Shown here: piece after piece, positions 1-8,419 of the stretch
Layout: each line of letters opens with the position of its first letter
How positions within the stretch are numbered: position 1 is the stretch's first letter
Assembly: GCA_045537295.1 (NCBI GenBank)
Contig: JAZSPG010000070.1
Span: 1-64,000 of the forward strand
Direction: 5' to 3'
Source: Scatosoma sp045537295
Lineage (GTDB): Bacteria; Bacillota; Clostridia; Christensenellales; Borkfalkiaceae
DNA: 64,000 bases
Notes under the pieces: generated by a model
What the model was told of the DNA's origin: nothing
Seen by the model: the letters and a program-made list of their open reading frames with translations, nothing else
The model's database searches: none
Made by a program: the position numbers and the translations under genes

Positions 1-138
1 TTGTCTTCCTAAGACCGCTTGGCCTCCGACTTCACCTTTACGCAAAAATCGTCACCCTGAACATTAAGGGTTTTGCAGCAATTTGCAAAAAATATAGTCT
101 ATAAAGAATAAAATTTCTGTAAAATATTGTAAAATCGT

Positions 139-167
139 TTGACTTCTCTATATTTTTATGTTATTAT
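139..167 (+). promoter_or_regulatory. Sigma-A promoter of the SRA-like gene
   Basis: TTGACT (139-144), a 17-base spacer and TATTAT (162-167), followed about 40 bases later by the GGAGG of the next gene. Nothing recognisable was seen in bases 1-138 apart from a short GTCTT/AAGAC inverted repeat at the very edge. Confidence 0.65.
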
Positions 168-206
168 AGACACGCTGACAGCAATAAAAATAAAATGGAG
201 GTGTTT

Positions 207-1316
207 ATGAATAAGACAGAAATTACGTTCTACGTCTCAGAAGAAACAAAACAAGCTTTTGAATTAGCGCTTTTTATATCTGGCAAAAACAAAGATGATG
301 TTTTTGAAAATCTTGTTAGGGATTTTGCGGCAACAGTGTTAAGACAATATAGAACAGAGCCTTGCGCGCCCCTTTCGAAAATTGAATTTATTGAAGAATA
401 TAAAACTTCAAAAGAAGCTAAATCCAAGGCTCTTGCAAAAATACCTATTTGGGCAACAAGCCGAAAAGGACAAATTGGGGCACAAATCGTCAAAGCGTTT
501 TTCTTGTGCGAAATCAATGGCGTAGCAAGTCGTGATTCAATGAGGAATGTATTTTTGCAAAATAATCCCGATAAAAACCCGTGGAGTTTTGACAATAATC
601 TGGCGTCAATGTGCACGGAAAAGGGAAATTCACACGGCTTATTCTTTGTTGTGTCGGGGGATAATGTGCGCCCAGATGAGAGCGTAAAAGACGAATTGTA
701 TTTATATAAAGATAATTTTTTGGAAACGATAAAGGAGGAAATCCCTATGGGATATAAACTTTGCCCTATTTGTCAATTAAATATGATTGAAGACGATAAA
801 GAACAATGCAACGTATGCGGCGGCAATTATAGCAGTACAAATCAAACGCGTGCGTACGCCGGTAGAAGTACGTATGTTGATTTTTACAGAAAGGATATAG
901 GCAGTATAACAAAGGGAGATATTTTAAGTAATGACGAAGTTTCTACCTTTTTCAAGTGCTCTACGCAAGGGGGTATGAGAAAATCTAATACGACGAACTC
1001 ACTTGTCCTTATAAACGATAAAGATTCTATTTATGAGGATTTGTGGAAAGACGGGATATGTCTTTATACCGGAATGGGAATGGAGGGAGACCAAAGTTTT
1101 CACGAAAGACAAAATTGGACATTGTATAATTCTCGCAACTCTTCTGTGAAAGTTTATTTATTTGAACGTGCATATTCACGATATACTTATGTGGGAAGAG
1201 TTGAATTAGCCGCAGAGCCTTACTATGGCATGCAAAAAGATAGACGGGGTGTTGAAAGACGGGTTTGTATATTTCCCTTAAAAGTTATAGAAGGAGAAGA
1301 AATGATTACAAAATAA
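207..1316 (+). CDS. Zinc-ribbon, ScoMcrA-type SRA-like modified-DNA reader
   Basis: Probably binds modified DNA. Residues 1-45 look like a ribbon-helix-helix segment; about 80-175 resembles the winged-helix module that precedes SRA domains in HNH restriction proteins (FDNN...GNSHG); a zinc ribbon has Cys186, Cys189, Cys201 and Cys204; residues about 215-365 match the SRA-like domain of ScoMcrA-type type IV restriction enzymes (GGMRKSNTTNSLVLI at about 255, then YTGMGMEGDQ and FPL). No HNH, PD-(D/E)XK or helicase motif is visible, so this is a reader without a nuclease. The ATG at 207 is chosen because GGAGG (197-201) lies 5 bases upstream; the ATG at 195 overlaps that site. A second GGAGG and in-frame ATG lie inside the gene (see separate entry). 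The gene is much more AT-rich than its neighbours and stands alone between a promoter and a terminator, which suggests transfer. The fold assignment is from memory of the family and untested. Confidence 0.7.
   Translation: MNKTEITFYVSEETKQAFELALFISGKNKDDVFENLVRDFAATVLRQYRTEPCAPLSKIEFIEEYKTSKEAKSKALAKIPIWATSRKGQIGAQIVKAFFLCEINGVASRDSMRNVFLQNNPDKNPWSFDNNLASMCTEKGNSHGLFFVVSGDNVRPDESVKDELYLYKDNFLETIKEEIPMGYKLCPICQLNMIEDDKEQCNVCGGNYSSTNQTRAYAGRSTYVDFYRKDIGSITKGDILSNDEVSTFFKCSTQGGMRKSNTTNSLVLINDKDSIYEDLWKDGICLYTGMGMEGDQSFHERQNWTLYNSRNSSVKVYLFERAYSRYTYVGRVELAAEPYYGMQKDRRGVERRVCIFPLKVIEGEEMITK
731..749 (+). promoter_or_regulatory. Internal ribosome binding site and in-frame start
   Basis: AAAGGAGG at 731-738 is followed after 8 bases by ATG (747-749), in frame with the surrounding gene at Met181. 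Initiation here would give a 189-residue protein of only the zinc ribbon and SRA-like domain. The site sits exactly at the boundary between the N-terminal modules and the zinc ribbon. Confidence 0.5.
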
Positions 1317-1430
1317 AAATGACATTTAATAAGTCTGTTTTTGCATCTACTCGTTCAACCGCAAAACCCCACGAAAGCGAGTACGAAATAGAAGTGCTAA
1401 TAAACAGCCCCGATAAGAATACAAAATCAA

Positions 1431-1456
1431 AAAAACGCCTGAAAACAGGCGTTTTT
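1431..1456 (+). terminator. Intrinsic terminator, bidirectional
   Basis: AAAAACGCCTG / CAGGCGTTTTT, an 11-bp stem with an AAAA loop and T5. It closes the SRA-like gene and also serves the convergent MATE gene. It is almost identical to the terminator at 15451-15476. Confidence 0.85.
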
Positions 1457-1475
1457 GCATTAGATTATAACAATT

Positions 1476-2840
1476 TTAAGCTTTATCTTCAATCACCTTG
1501 GCGGGCGTTTCTTCCTCTACAATCGGTTTCCATTTCCCCATAAAGTACAACACCGTCGTAACGACCGCCTCGATTATCCACGACAGCACCCAGCCCAAGT
1601 AAAAACCTTCCATTCCCATTTTCGGAATAAGCGCAACCGAACAAATCAACCGCGACACCGCACCGAGTAACGAGGTAAAAAATAAATGCCCCATAGCCTT
1701 TACGCCACGGTATAATGCGTGGAAAAGATTGTTCACGATATTAAAATAAATGAACGGTAGGTAGACTTTACAAAACGCGTAAGAATATTCCTTAACCAAC
1801 GCGCTGGCGTCGGCTTTTAGGAAAATACCGCATACAGCCTCGCGGAAAAATACGCAACCTAAGATAAACGGCGTTCCGAACGCAAAACCCTGCAACAGCC
1901 CCACACCCACGCCTTTTTTGATTTTACCGTACTGTTTCGACCCCGCGCATTGCGCCGAATAATTGCTCACCGTCCGCGTAGCGTTTTGGTAGACGTTCGC
2001 GACGAGGTTGTAAATATGCGAAACGACCGAATAGCTTGCCGTCGCGGAAACGCCCATACCGTTGACGAGCGGGGAAACGAGTAGCCCCACGAGATACATT
2101 ACCGATTGTTGCGCCATATTCGGCAGGGCGTACGGTACGGAATTTTTCATATACGAAAATTTCAACCGCACGGGTTGGGTATCGCCTAATTGCTTAAAGC
2201 AAGCGCGGATTTTCAATAAATACAAAAGGTTGACGATAAGCGACGAAAGAAGCGTCGAAAGCGCAATCCCCGTTACGCCCATATTCAAAAGGATAACGGA
2301 CAAAATATTCCCCGCGACGTTCAAAACGCCCGAAAGCAAGGACATCCAAAAGGTGAACCCGCTCACGCCCATTGCGTTGAGCGTAAACACGAGCAGTACG
2401 CCGAGTACCACAACCCCCCTGCCCGCGTTAAGCGTAGAAAAATAAAGGAACGAATCCTTGCGTAACGCACCGTCGATTTTCAGCAAGTCGGCAAGCGGTT
2501 CGTATAATAAAATCAACGCCACGCCCATCACCGTACCGATTGTCAATATCAAGACCAAACAGGTGTAAAAAGCGGATTTTAATTTATGGTATTCTTTTGA
2601 GGAAAACAGCCTTGCTATGTATACGGAAAAACCCACGCAAAAACCCCAGAACATAGAGCTGATAAAAGTATTCAAGGGAGTCGTTGCGCTGGTGGAAGCA
2701 AGCCCGACCTCGCCTAAGAAATGCCCCGCGATTGCCGAGTCGATAAGCGAATACGCCTGCGTTAATACGCCCGACAAAACGAGCGGTAAACCAAACGTAA
2801 AAAAGGTTTTGAAAATATTTCCTTTGGTTAAATCTTTCAA
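1476..2840 (-). CDS. MATE family multidrug/cation efflux transporter
   Basis: Twelve-helix MATE (NorM/DinF-like) antiporter expected to export drugs or metabolites with Na+ or H+ in the cytoplasmic membrane. The 454-residue length is normal for the family, the N-terminus (GLPLVLSGVLTQAYSLIDS) is the usual MATE TM1 and the two pseudo-symmetric six-helix halves are visible as hydrophobic blocks. Initiation is at TTG (2838-2840), preceded by AAGGAGGTGA at good distance; no in-frame ATG precedes the conserved TM1. A perfect sigma-A promoter lies directly upstream. The gene is divergent from a DeoR regulator, which could control it, although shared control is only inferred from the arrangement. 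Substrate cannot be told from sequence. Confidence 0.92.
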   Translation of the reverse strand: MKDLTKGNIFKTFFTFGLPLVLSGVLTQAYSLIDSAIAGHFLGEVGLASTSATTPLNTFISSMFWGFCVGFSVYIARLFSSKEYHKLKSAFYTCLVLILTIGTVMGVALILLYEPLADLLKIDGALRKDSFLYFSTLNAGRGVVVLGVLLVFTLNAMGVSGFTFWMSLLSGVLNVAGNILSVILLNMGVTGIALSTLLSSLIVNLLYLLKIRACFKQLGDTQPVRLKFSYMKNSVPYALPNMAQQSVMYLVGLLVSPLVNGMGVSATASYSVVSHIYNLVANVYQNATRTVSNYSAQCAGSKQYGKIKKGVGVGLLQGFAFGTPFILGCVFFREAVCGIFLKADASALVKEYSYAFCKVYLPFIYFNIVNNLFHALYRGVKAMGHLFFTSLLGAVSRLICSVALIPKMGMEGFYLGWVLSWIIEAVVTTVLYFMGKWKPIVEEETPAKVIEDKA

Positions 2841-2875
2841 AGCCCTTCACCTCCTTGACTTTTTCCTTGATTATG

Positions 2876-2904
2876 ATTATAATAAAAGAAAACAAAAATG
2901 TCAA
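2876..2904 (-). promoter_or_regulatory. Consensus sigma-A promoter of the MATE gene
   Basis: On the minus strand: TTGACA (2904-2899), 17 bases, TATAAT (2881-2876). Both hexamers are perfect consensus. Confidence 0.85.
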
Positions 2905-2970
2905 AAGTTTTCAAGGTACGGCTGATTTTATTGGAAATTCTCAACATTTCTCAAAATTTCGGAGGGGAAT

Positions 2971-3717
2971 ATGTATCAAAAGGAACGCTTAGAAAACATA
3001 TTAAAGCTCGTCAAACAGTACGGGTACGTAACGGTAAAATACCTCGTATCCACCCTGCATTACAGCAACGCGACGATAAACCGCGACCTAAACGCTTTGG
3101 TTGCGCAAAAGAAGGTAAGGCGTAGCTACGGGGGTGTGGAATATATCGAAAAGAAGGGCGTACCGTTGCCTTTCCGTTACGATTATATGCGGACGGAAAA
3201 GCTGAAAATCGGGAAAAAAGCGACGGAATTGATTGAAGAAGGGGATACGGTGTTTATCGACGCGTCCACCACGACGGAGTGTATGGCGGAATTTTTGATT
3301 GAGAAAAAGGACATCACCGTCATCACCAACAATATGGCGCTCGTGATGCACTTATCCGAGTTCGGCGTAAAAACCGTTTGTTTAGGCGGGAAAATCGTCG
3401 AACCGCCCTGTATGTTAGACGGCGAGGACACCGTGCAAAACGCGATGAAATACCGCGTGGATAAAATGTTTTTCGCTTCGGGCTACGTGTCGGAGGACGG
3501 GCGTATCGGCGAGGGGGTTTACGGTTTGTTACATACCGTAATGGCGCAAAATTCCAAGGAAATTTACTATCTTGCCGACCACGATAAGTTGGACGAGCAT
3601 AACCAACCCAGACGGTTTTTGTTCGACTTTTCCAAGGTGAAAGGGGTGATTAGCGATTACGAGTTTAGCGCAAAAATTAAAAGGAAATATCCCGAAACGC
3701 AGTTTTATAAGGTTTAG
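2971..3717 (+). CDS. DeoR family transcriptional regulator
   Basis: DNA-binding regulator of the DeoR class, which usually sense phosphorylated sugars or nucleosides. Residues 1-57 form the DeoR winged HTH (YGYVTVKYLVSTL...NATINRDL), followed by the typical RRSYGG linker; residues about 75-235 are the DeoRC sensor with the IDASTT, TNN and GG motifs that line the phosphosugar pocket. Length (248) is standard. Start is supported by GGAGGGG 6 bases upstream. It is divergent from the MATE transporter and only 30 bases upstream of lon, so it may be cotranscribed with lon. No sugar catabolic genes are adjacent, so the effector is unknown. Confidence 0.9.
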   Translation: MYQKERLENILKLVKQYGYVTVKYLVSTLHYSNATINRDLNALVAQKKVRRSYGGVEYIEKKGVPLPFRYDYMRTEKLKIGKKATELIEEGDTVFIDASTTTECMAEFLIEKKDITVITNNMALVMHLSEFGVKTVCLGGKIVEPPCMLDGEDTVQNAMKYRVDKMFFASGYVSEDGRIGEGVYGLLHTVMAQNSKEIYYLADHDKLDEHNQPRRFLFDFSKVKGVISDYEFSAKIKRKYPETQFYKV

Positions 3718-3747
3718 AAAGGCGTAAAAGCGGGTAAAAATAAATAT

Positions 3748-6180
3748 ATGGAAAATTATACGATAGACAATTTAATAAAAGTCAACCTTTTGCCCGTCAT
3801 TCCCTTGCGTGGCAAAGTGGCGTTCCCAAACACTTCGATATCCTTTGAGGTGGGCAGAGAAACCACCTTGAAAGCGGTCAACCGCGCGAGCGAAACGGCG
3901 GACAAGCTAATCTTTATTTGTTCGCAAAAAATTACCGAAAAAGACGAAATCACCGCGGAGGATTTGTACGCGGTGGGTTGCGTAGCGAAAATTAAACAGG
4001 TAGCCCAGCTTCCCGGCGGTATCGTCAGGGTGCTTTGCGACGGGTTGTACCGCGCGCGGACGAACGGTATTTCGTTTGAGGGCGGGTATTTTTGCGCCGT
4101 CGCGCAAGAACTTATGCAAAAGGACGGCGACGAGGTGTTGCAAGAGGCGCATTTCCGTACGGTGAAAGCGCTCGTTAAGGATGTTTTGGCAAGCGACGGG
4201 AAGATGACGAAAGAAACGGCGTCGAAGTTAGAGCTTTGCAGGGACGCGAACGCGTATATGAATATCGCGTTTTCCGTGATGCGTTTGAGAATTGAAATCA
4301 AGCAAAAGGGCTTAGCGGAAACGGACACGATTAAGCGTTTACAGCTTTTAGAGCGTTGCTTAAACGACGAGCTGGAAATTTCCAAGGTGGAAAAGAAAAT
4401 CGCGAGCGCCGTTCGGCAAAACATAGACAAATCCCAAAAGGAATTTTTCCTGCGCGAACAGCTCAAAGCCATTCATACCGAGCTTGGCGACAGCGGGAAA
4501 GAAGAGGACGAACTCCGCGAAAAAGTCAAGGCGAAATGCCTGCCCAAAGACTTGGAAGAAAAATGTTTGAAAGAAATCGACCGTATGCAAAAAATGCAGT
4601 CGTCCTCGCCCGAATACACCGTTTTGTCCGGGTATATCGAACAGGTACTCGCCCTGCCGTTTACCGAAGAAACCACCGATTGCGAAAGTTTAACGGACTG
4701 TATCGCGACGCTGGATAAAGACCATTACGGTTTGGAAAAAATCAAGGAACGCATTATCGAATACCTCGCGGTATTGAAACTGACGGGGGGTATGAAAGCG
4801 CCGATTTTGTGTTTCGTTGGTCCGCCCGGCGTGGGTAAGACGAGTATCGCGCAATCCATCGCGCGTTCGTTAAATAGAAAATTCGTGAGAATGAGTTTAG
4901 GCGGGGTGAAAGACGAAGCGGAAATTCGCGGTCACCGCCGTATCTATATCGACGCTATGCCGGGTAGGATTTTGTACGGAATGAAAAACGCGGGTTCGGT
5001 AAATCCCGTGTTCTTGTTAGACGAAATCGATAAAATTACTTCGGATATGCACGGCGACCCGTCGTCCGCGCTTTTGGAAGCGCTCGACCCCGAACAAAAC
5101 GCTACTTTCCGCGACAGGTATTTGGAATTTCCGTACGATTTGAGCAAGGTACTGTTTTTAACGACGGCGAACACGCTGGACACCATTCCCGCGCCGTTGC
5201 GCGACAGAATGGAAATTATCGAGCTTTCGGGCTATACCTTAGAGGAAAAGACGGAAATTGCGCGGAGGTATTTACTGCCCAAACAGCGTAAGAACAACGG
5301 GTTAAAGGAAACGGGCGTGACTTTGGACGAGGACGCGTACCGTTATATTATCGAGGGCTATACGCGCGAGGCGGGCGTGCGGACTTTGGAAAGAACGCTG
5401 GGTGCGATTTGCCGTAAAATCGCCGTGAAATGCGCGAAAAACAAGCGCGCTCCGCGCGTCAAAGTGACGGTGGAAAAGGTCAAGGAACTTTTAGGCGCGC
5501 CGAAATTTAGTATTGACGAAAGCGCGTTGACGGCGCAGGTCGGCGCGGTGACGGGTTTGGCTTGGACGGCGGTCGGCGGAACGACCTTGACGGTGGAAGT
5601 ATGCACGATGAAAGGCAAGGGCGATATTCGTTTGACGGGGCGTTTGGGCGAGGTGATGAAAGAATCGGCGCAAACGGCGCTGTCCTTTATCCGTTCGCGT
5701 GCGGACGAGTACGGTATTGACCAAGATACCTTCACCAATACCGATTTGCATATCCATTTCCCCGAAGGCGCGACGCCAAAGGACGGGCCGAGCGCGGGGA
5801 TAACGATGGCGACGGCGATTTTGTCGGCGCTGACGGGCAGAAAGGCGCGCGGGGATTTGGCTATGACGGGCGAAATTACCCTGCGGGGCAAAGTGCTTGC
5901 AATAGGCGGATTAAAAGAAAAAGCGCTTTCCGCGCGTCGCGTGGGGATTACCACGGTAATTATCCCCAAAGGCAACCAAAAGGACTTGGAAGAACTGCCC
6001 AAAACGCTGAAAGACGAAGTGAAATTTATCCTTGTTGAGCGCGTGGAAGAAGTGTTTGATTTGGCGTTGCTTAGCGATAGCCAAGACAAGCCCGCGCCCC
6101 GTAAAAAAGCGCAGGCAAAGCGAATGCCTTTGCCGATTGAGGACGGCGGAACGCGCGACACCGTGCGCTGTAACGGTTAA
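3748..6180 (+). CDS. lon: ATP-dependent protease Lon (LonA)
   Basis: Cytoplasmic AAA+ serine protease that degrades misfolded and selected regulatory proteins. In order: N-terminal substrate-recognition domain (LPVIPLRG at about 15), coiled region, AAA+ module with Walker A GPPGVGKT (358-365) and Walker B LLDEIDKI, and the C-terminal protease domain with the Ser-Lys dyad, Ser682 in DGPSAG and Lys725 in GGLKEK; their 43-residue spacing equals that of E. coli Lon. The 810-residue length is normal for LonA, and the protein ends in a short basic tail. The ribosome binding site is weak (AGAAAGGCG far upstream), the first in-frame ATG being used. No CIRCE or CtsR-like repeat was noticed upstream. 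It is followed 12 bases later by ysxC, the conserved Bacillota order. Confidence 0.97.
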   Translation: MENYTIDNLIKVNLLPVIPLRGKVAFPNTSISFEVGRETTLKAVNRASETADKLIFICSQKITEKDEITAEDLYAVGCVAKIKQVAQLPGGIVRVLCDGLYRARTNGISFEGGYFCAVAQELMQKDGDEVLQEAHFRTVKALVKDVLASDGKMTKETASKLELCRDANAYMNIAFSVMRLRIEIKQKGLAETDTIKRLQLLERCLNDELEISKVEKKIASAVRQNIDKSQKEFFLREQLKAIHTELGDSGKEEDELREKVKAKCLPKDLEEKCLKEIDRMQKMQSSSPEYTVLSGYIEQVLALPFTEETTDCESLTDCIATLDKDHYGLEKIKERIIEYLAVLKLTGGMKAPILCFVGPPGVGKTSIAQSIARSLNRKFVRMSLGGVKDEAEIRGHRRIYIDAMPGRILYGMKNAGSVNPVFLLDEIDKITSDMHGDPSSALLEALDPEQNATFRDRYLEFPYDLSKVLFLTTANTLDTIPAPLRDRMEIIELSGYTLEEKTEIARRYLLPKQRKNNGLKETGVTLDEDAYRYIIEGYTREAGVRTLERTLGAICRKIAVKCAKNKRAPRVKVTVEKVKELLGAPKFSIDESALTAQVGAVTGLAWTAVGGTTLTVEVCTMKGKGDIRLTGRLGEVMKESAQTALSFIRSRADEYGIDQDTFTNTDLHIHFPEGATPKDGPSAGITMATAILSALTGRKARGDLAMTGEITLRGKVLAIGGLKEKALSARRVGITTVIIPKGNQKDLEELPKTLKDEVKFILVERVEEVFDLALLSDSQDKPAPRKKAQAKRMPLPIEDGGTRDTVRCNG

Positions 6181-6192
6181 AAGGAGGGGGGT

Positions 6193-6912
6193 ATGTACGA
6201 AATGAAAGACAAAAAACCTTCCGCACCGTCCGTGGTGATAAAAAACGCAACCTTTATCACTTCGGCGGCGCGCGCGGAACAATTTATCAAGCCCGACAAA
6301 CCGATGATTGCCGTTTGCGGTAAATCTAACGTGGGCAAAAGCTCGTTTATCAATATGCTGGCGAACAAAAAAAAGCTCGCGAAAACGAGTAGCGAACCAG
6401 GCAGAACGCGCCTTGTTAATTACTTCGATTTCGGAGAATTTATTTTGGCGGATTTGCCAGGTTACGGGTTTGCGCGCGTATCTAAGGGCGAGAAGGAAAA
6501 GTGGGCAAAGACTTTGGACGCGTTCTTTAAGGACAAGGCACAAATTGCGCACGTGTTTATGCTCGTGGATTCCCGTCACGACCCCACGGCAGACGACGTG
6601 CAGATGATAGAGTTTTTGCACTATCACACTTTACCCTTTACCGTGACGCTCACCAAAGCGGATAAGCTTTCGAGAATGAAACTCAAAGAACATATCCGCG
6701 CCATTTCCGCGGACCTTTATTTAGGGCAGGAAAATTTGCTTGCCACCAGCGCGGAAACGGGTTACGGTAAGGCGGAGGTCTTGGAAAAAATCCGTTCGAT
6801 TATCGATACGGCGAACGCGTTAGAGAAAGCGCCGTTTGCAGACGAGGATTTAGAGGACGACGAGGATTTAGAGGACGGCGAGGACGACGAGGACTTGGCA
6901 GAGGACGAATAA
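6193..6912 (+). CDS. ysxC: Ribosome biogenesis GTPase YsxC/EngB
   Basis: TRAFAC-class GTPase required for late assembly of the 50S subunit. G1 GKSNVGKSS, G3 DLPGYGFA, G4 TKADK and G5 SAETGYG are all intact, with the SEPGRTR switch region of the EngB family. Start is backed by AAGGAGGGGGG. The conserved part ends near residue 213; the last about 25 residues (encoded at 6838-6909) are an almost purely Asp/Glu tail with a repeated DEDLED unit that is not part of the family core (about 195 residues). The lon-ysxC order, with a 12-base gap, is shared with Bacillus and supports the name. Confidence 0.96.
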   Translation: MYEMKDKKPSAPSVVIKNATFITSAARAEQFIKPDKPMIAVCGKSNVGKSSFINMLANKKKLAKTSSEPGRTRLVNYFDFGEFILADLPGYGFARVSKGEKEKWAKTLDAFFKDKAQIAHVFMLVDSRHDPTADDVQMIEFLHYHTLPFTVTLTKADKLSRMKLKEHIRAISADLYLGQENLLATSAETGYGKAEVLEKIRSIIDTANALEKAPFADEDLEDDEDLEDGEDDEDLAEDE

Positions 6913-6924
6913 AAGGGGAAAGGT

Positions 6925-7653
6925 ATGGAAGAATTTTTGAAAAGCTGGTACGGTATTTTGGCGTTCGTGGCGTTCGATTTTATCGCGCTGACCGTCATTA
7001 TTTGCATTACGTACCGTTGGGCGTTTAAGCGGATATTCGACGCGTTCGTTTCCGCGGTTTGTATTTTGGTCTTATCCCCCTTGTACGCCGTTTTGTTTAC
7101 GCGCGCGTTGCTCGCGAAAAAACGCGGGGAAGTAAAGAGCGTGTTCAAGAAAGAACGGTTCGTCGGGAAAAAGGGTAAAACCGTCAAGCTTTTAGCCTTT
7201 GAAAGCGAAAACGCGGAGGGCGAAACCGCGTGCAAGTACGGCGAATGGCTTGTAAAAACGGGTTTGTATAAAACGGCGGTGCTGTTCGATATCTTTTTAG
7301 GAAAAGTAAGTTTTATCGGTTGTAAGGCGTTAAAAGAAAGCGATTGCGCCTTTTTAACGGACGAGGAGGACGATAGGCATATCGCGAAAATCGGGCTTAT
7401 CAATCCGCTCGTGGTAAGCGGAAACGAGCAAACGGACTACGAGGATATGCTCGTTTCGGATAACAAATACGCCGAGAAATTTTCCTTTGGTTTGGATTGC
7501 AAAATTTTCTTTACTTGGCTGTTAAAAAAAATCCGCGGGGAAGGCGACGGGTATTTGGGTACGGTGAAAACCACCTCGTACGCCGACGAGCTGTTAAAGG
7601 ATAACCGCATTACCCAAGCGGACTACGACGAGGCGAAAAAACAGGACGAATAA
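6925..7653 (+). CDS. Degenerate monotopic phosphoglycosyl transferase-like membrane protein
   Basis: Resembles the bacterial sugar transferase family (PglC/WcaJ type), which moves a sugar phosphate onto undecaprenyl phosphate. Visible are an N-terminal membrane helix (residues 8-30), the re-entrant helix with the family start KRIFDAFVSAV...LSP (35-52), the FKKERFVGKKGK counterpart of the QERVGKNGK motif (74-85), and the KTGL...LFDIFLGKVSFIG block (111-132). The catalytic Asp-Glu pair expected in KTSLDELP is Tyr115-Lys116, and the GPRP motif is replaced by IGCKA, so normal catalysis looks impossible. The frame is intact and the length (242) fits, so this is a maintained pseudoenzyme rather than a decayed gene. 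It sits 12 bases after ysxC in the lon operon; no exopolysaccharide genes are nearby. Role unknown. Confidence 0.7.
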   Translation: MEEFLKSWYGILAFVAFDFIALTVIICITYRWAFKRIFDAFVSAVCILVLSPLYAVLFTRALLAKKRGEVKSVFKKERFVGKKGKTVKLLAFESENAEGETACKYGEWLVKTGLYKTAVLFDIFLGKVSFIGCKALKESDCAFLTDEEDDRHIAKIGLINPLVVSGNEQTDYEDMLVSDNKYAEKFSFGLDCKIFFTWLLKKIRGEGDGYLGTVKTTSYADELLKDNRITQADYDEAKKQDE

Positions 7654-7673
7654 AGAAATAGTTATATAAAAAC

Positions 7674-7705
7674 CGCGCCCGTGGCAAGTATTTGCCACGG
7701 GCGCG
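7674..7705. terminator. Bidirectional hairpin terminator
   Basis: Perfect 14-bp stem CGCGCCCGTGGCAA / TTGCCACGGGCGCG with a 4-base loop between the convergent lon operon and the MFS remnant. Confidence 0.75.
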
Positions 7706-7715
7706 TCGTTAATTC

Positions 7716-8361
7716 TCAAAAGCGTTCGTTTGCGGGCGTTAGGGTCGGGGTTTGGGTTTTGCTCTTTTTCGCAACCGCGTAATACACCGCCCCACAGATA
7801 AACTGCATCAAGCTTGCGAACAGCATTAGCCCCGTATACCCTATCAGCGCGACGATAGGGGTGATTATCAGCGTTGCCACCGCTTGCGCGCCCGTAAACA
7901 CGAGCATACGGATAGAGGTGTACGCGCCGATTTGGGTTTGCGGGATAATTTGCGTTACCAAAACGGGTATGGCAATATCCGCGATATTTCTAAAAAACAA
8001 CGCAAAACAGAGAAAGATAAAAAACGCCGTCGCGCCCAGCCCCAAACAAAAGGGTAGCGCGATACAAACGCCGAGCGTGGAGATAAACAGCAACGCGTTC
8101 GCGGATATTTTCGCACAGGCAAACGCGTACGCCAAACTACCGATAAGAAGGGTCGCCTGCGTGACGATATTTACCGAAGTAGCCAAGGTCGCGCTCAGCG
8201 TACCCGTGCAAACGGCAATTACCGCCATAACGCTCATTATTCCCGTCGCCAAGCCCCGCGCGAAGTTGGGGAATAACAGGATATAGGTGTTTTTATTTTT
8301 GAACACCGCCGTCATATCCGTTTTCGGTTGCGCCTGCGTTTTGTGCGGTTAATTTTTTCAT
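7716..8361 (-). pseudogene. MFS transporter with its N-terminal half deleted
   Basis: The readable frame from 8315 down encodes the C-terminal six helices of a major facilitator permease (199 residues against about 400). Upstream in the same frame the sequence reads as the usual inter-domain linker (HKTQAQPKTD) until a stop. The original 5' end also survives: GAGGTG and ATG (8361-8359) start a frame MKKLTAQNAG... that runs out of frame and stops after 22 codons at about 8293. The simplest reading is a deletion of the first six-helix half that fused the start codon region to the linker. Translation of the remaining half from ATG at 8315 is possible, but there is no ribosome binding site of note. 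The gene was the divergent partner of the AraC regulator at 8522. Confidence 0.75.
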
Positions 8362-8391
8362 AAACTATACACCTCGTTTCGTTCTAAGTCT

Positions 8392-8397
8392 ATTATA
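8392..8397 (-). promoter_or_regulatory. -10 box of the MFS remnant
   Basis: TATAAT on the minus strand, about 30 bases before the old start codon. No acceptable -35 is found at 16-18 bases, which fits an activator-dependent promoter with the AraC-type repeats just upstream. Confidence 0.5.
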
Positions 8398-8419
8398 GAA
8401 TATTTTTTCGCATACGGGC

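Noticed and set aside
2..67. Short open frame at the left edge ending in TAA, possibly the end of a gene
   Set aside because: Only 21 codons are visible, with no recognisable similarity and no clear terminator.
207..1316. Complete type IV restriction enzyme
   Set aside because: No HNH, PD-(D/E)XK, GIY-YIG or helicase motif could be found; only reader modules are visible.
1265..1543. 92-codon open frame between the SRA-like gene and the MATE gene
   Set aside because: It overlaps both neighbours and crosses the terminator at 1431-1456, and it has no ribosome binding site.
5358..6161. Long minus-strand open frame inside lon
   Set aside because: Shadow of GC-rich lon codons; no start signals, and lon is complete with its catalytic dyad.
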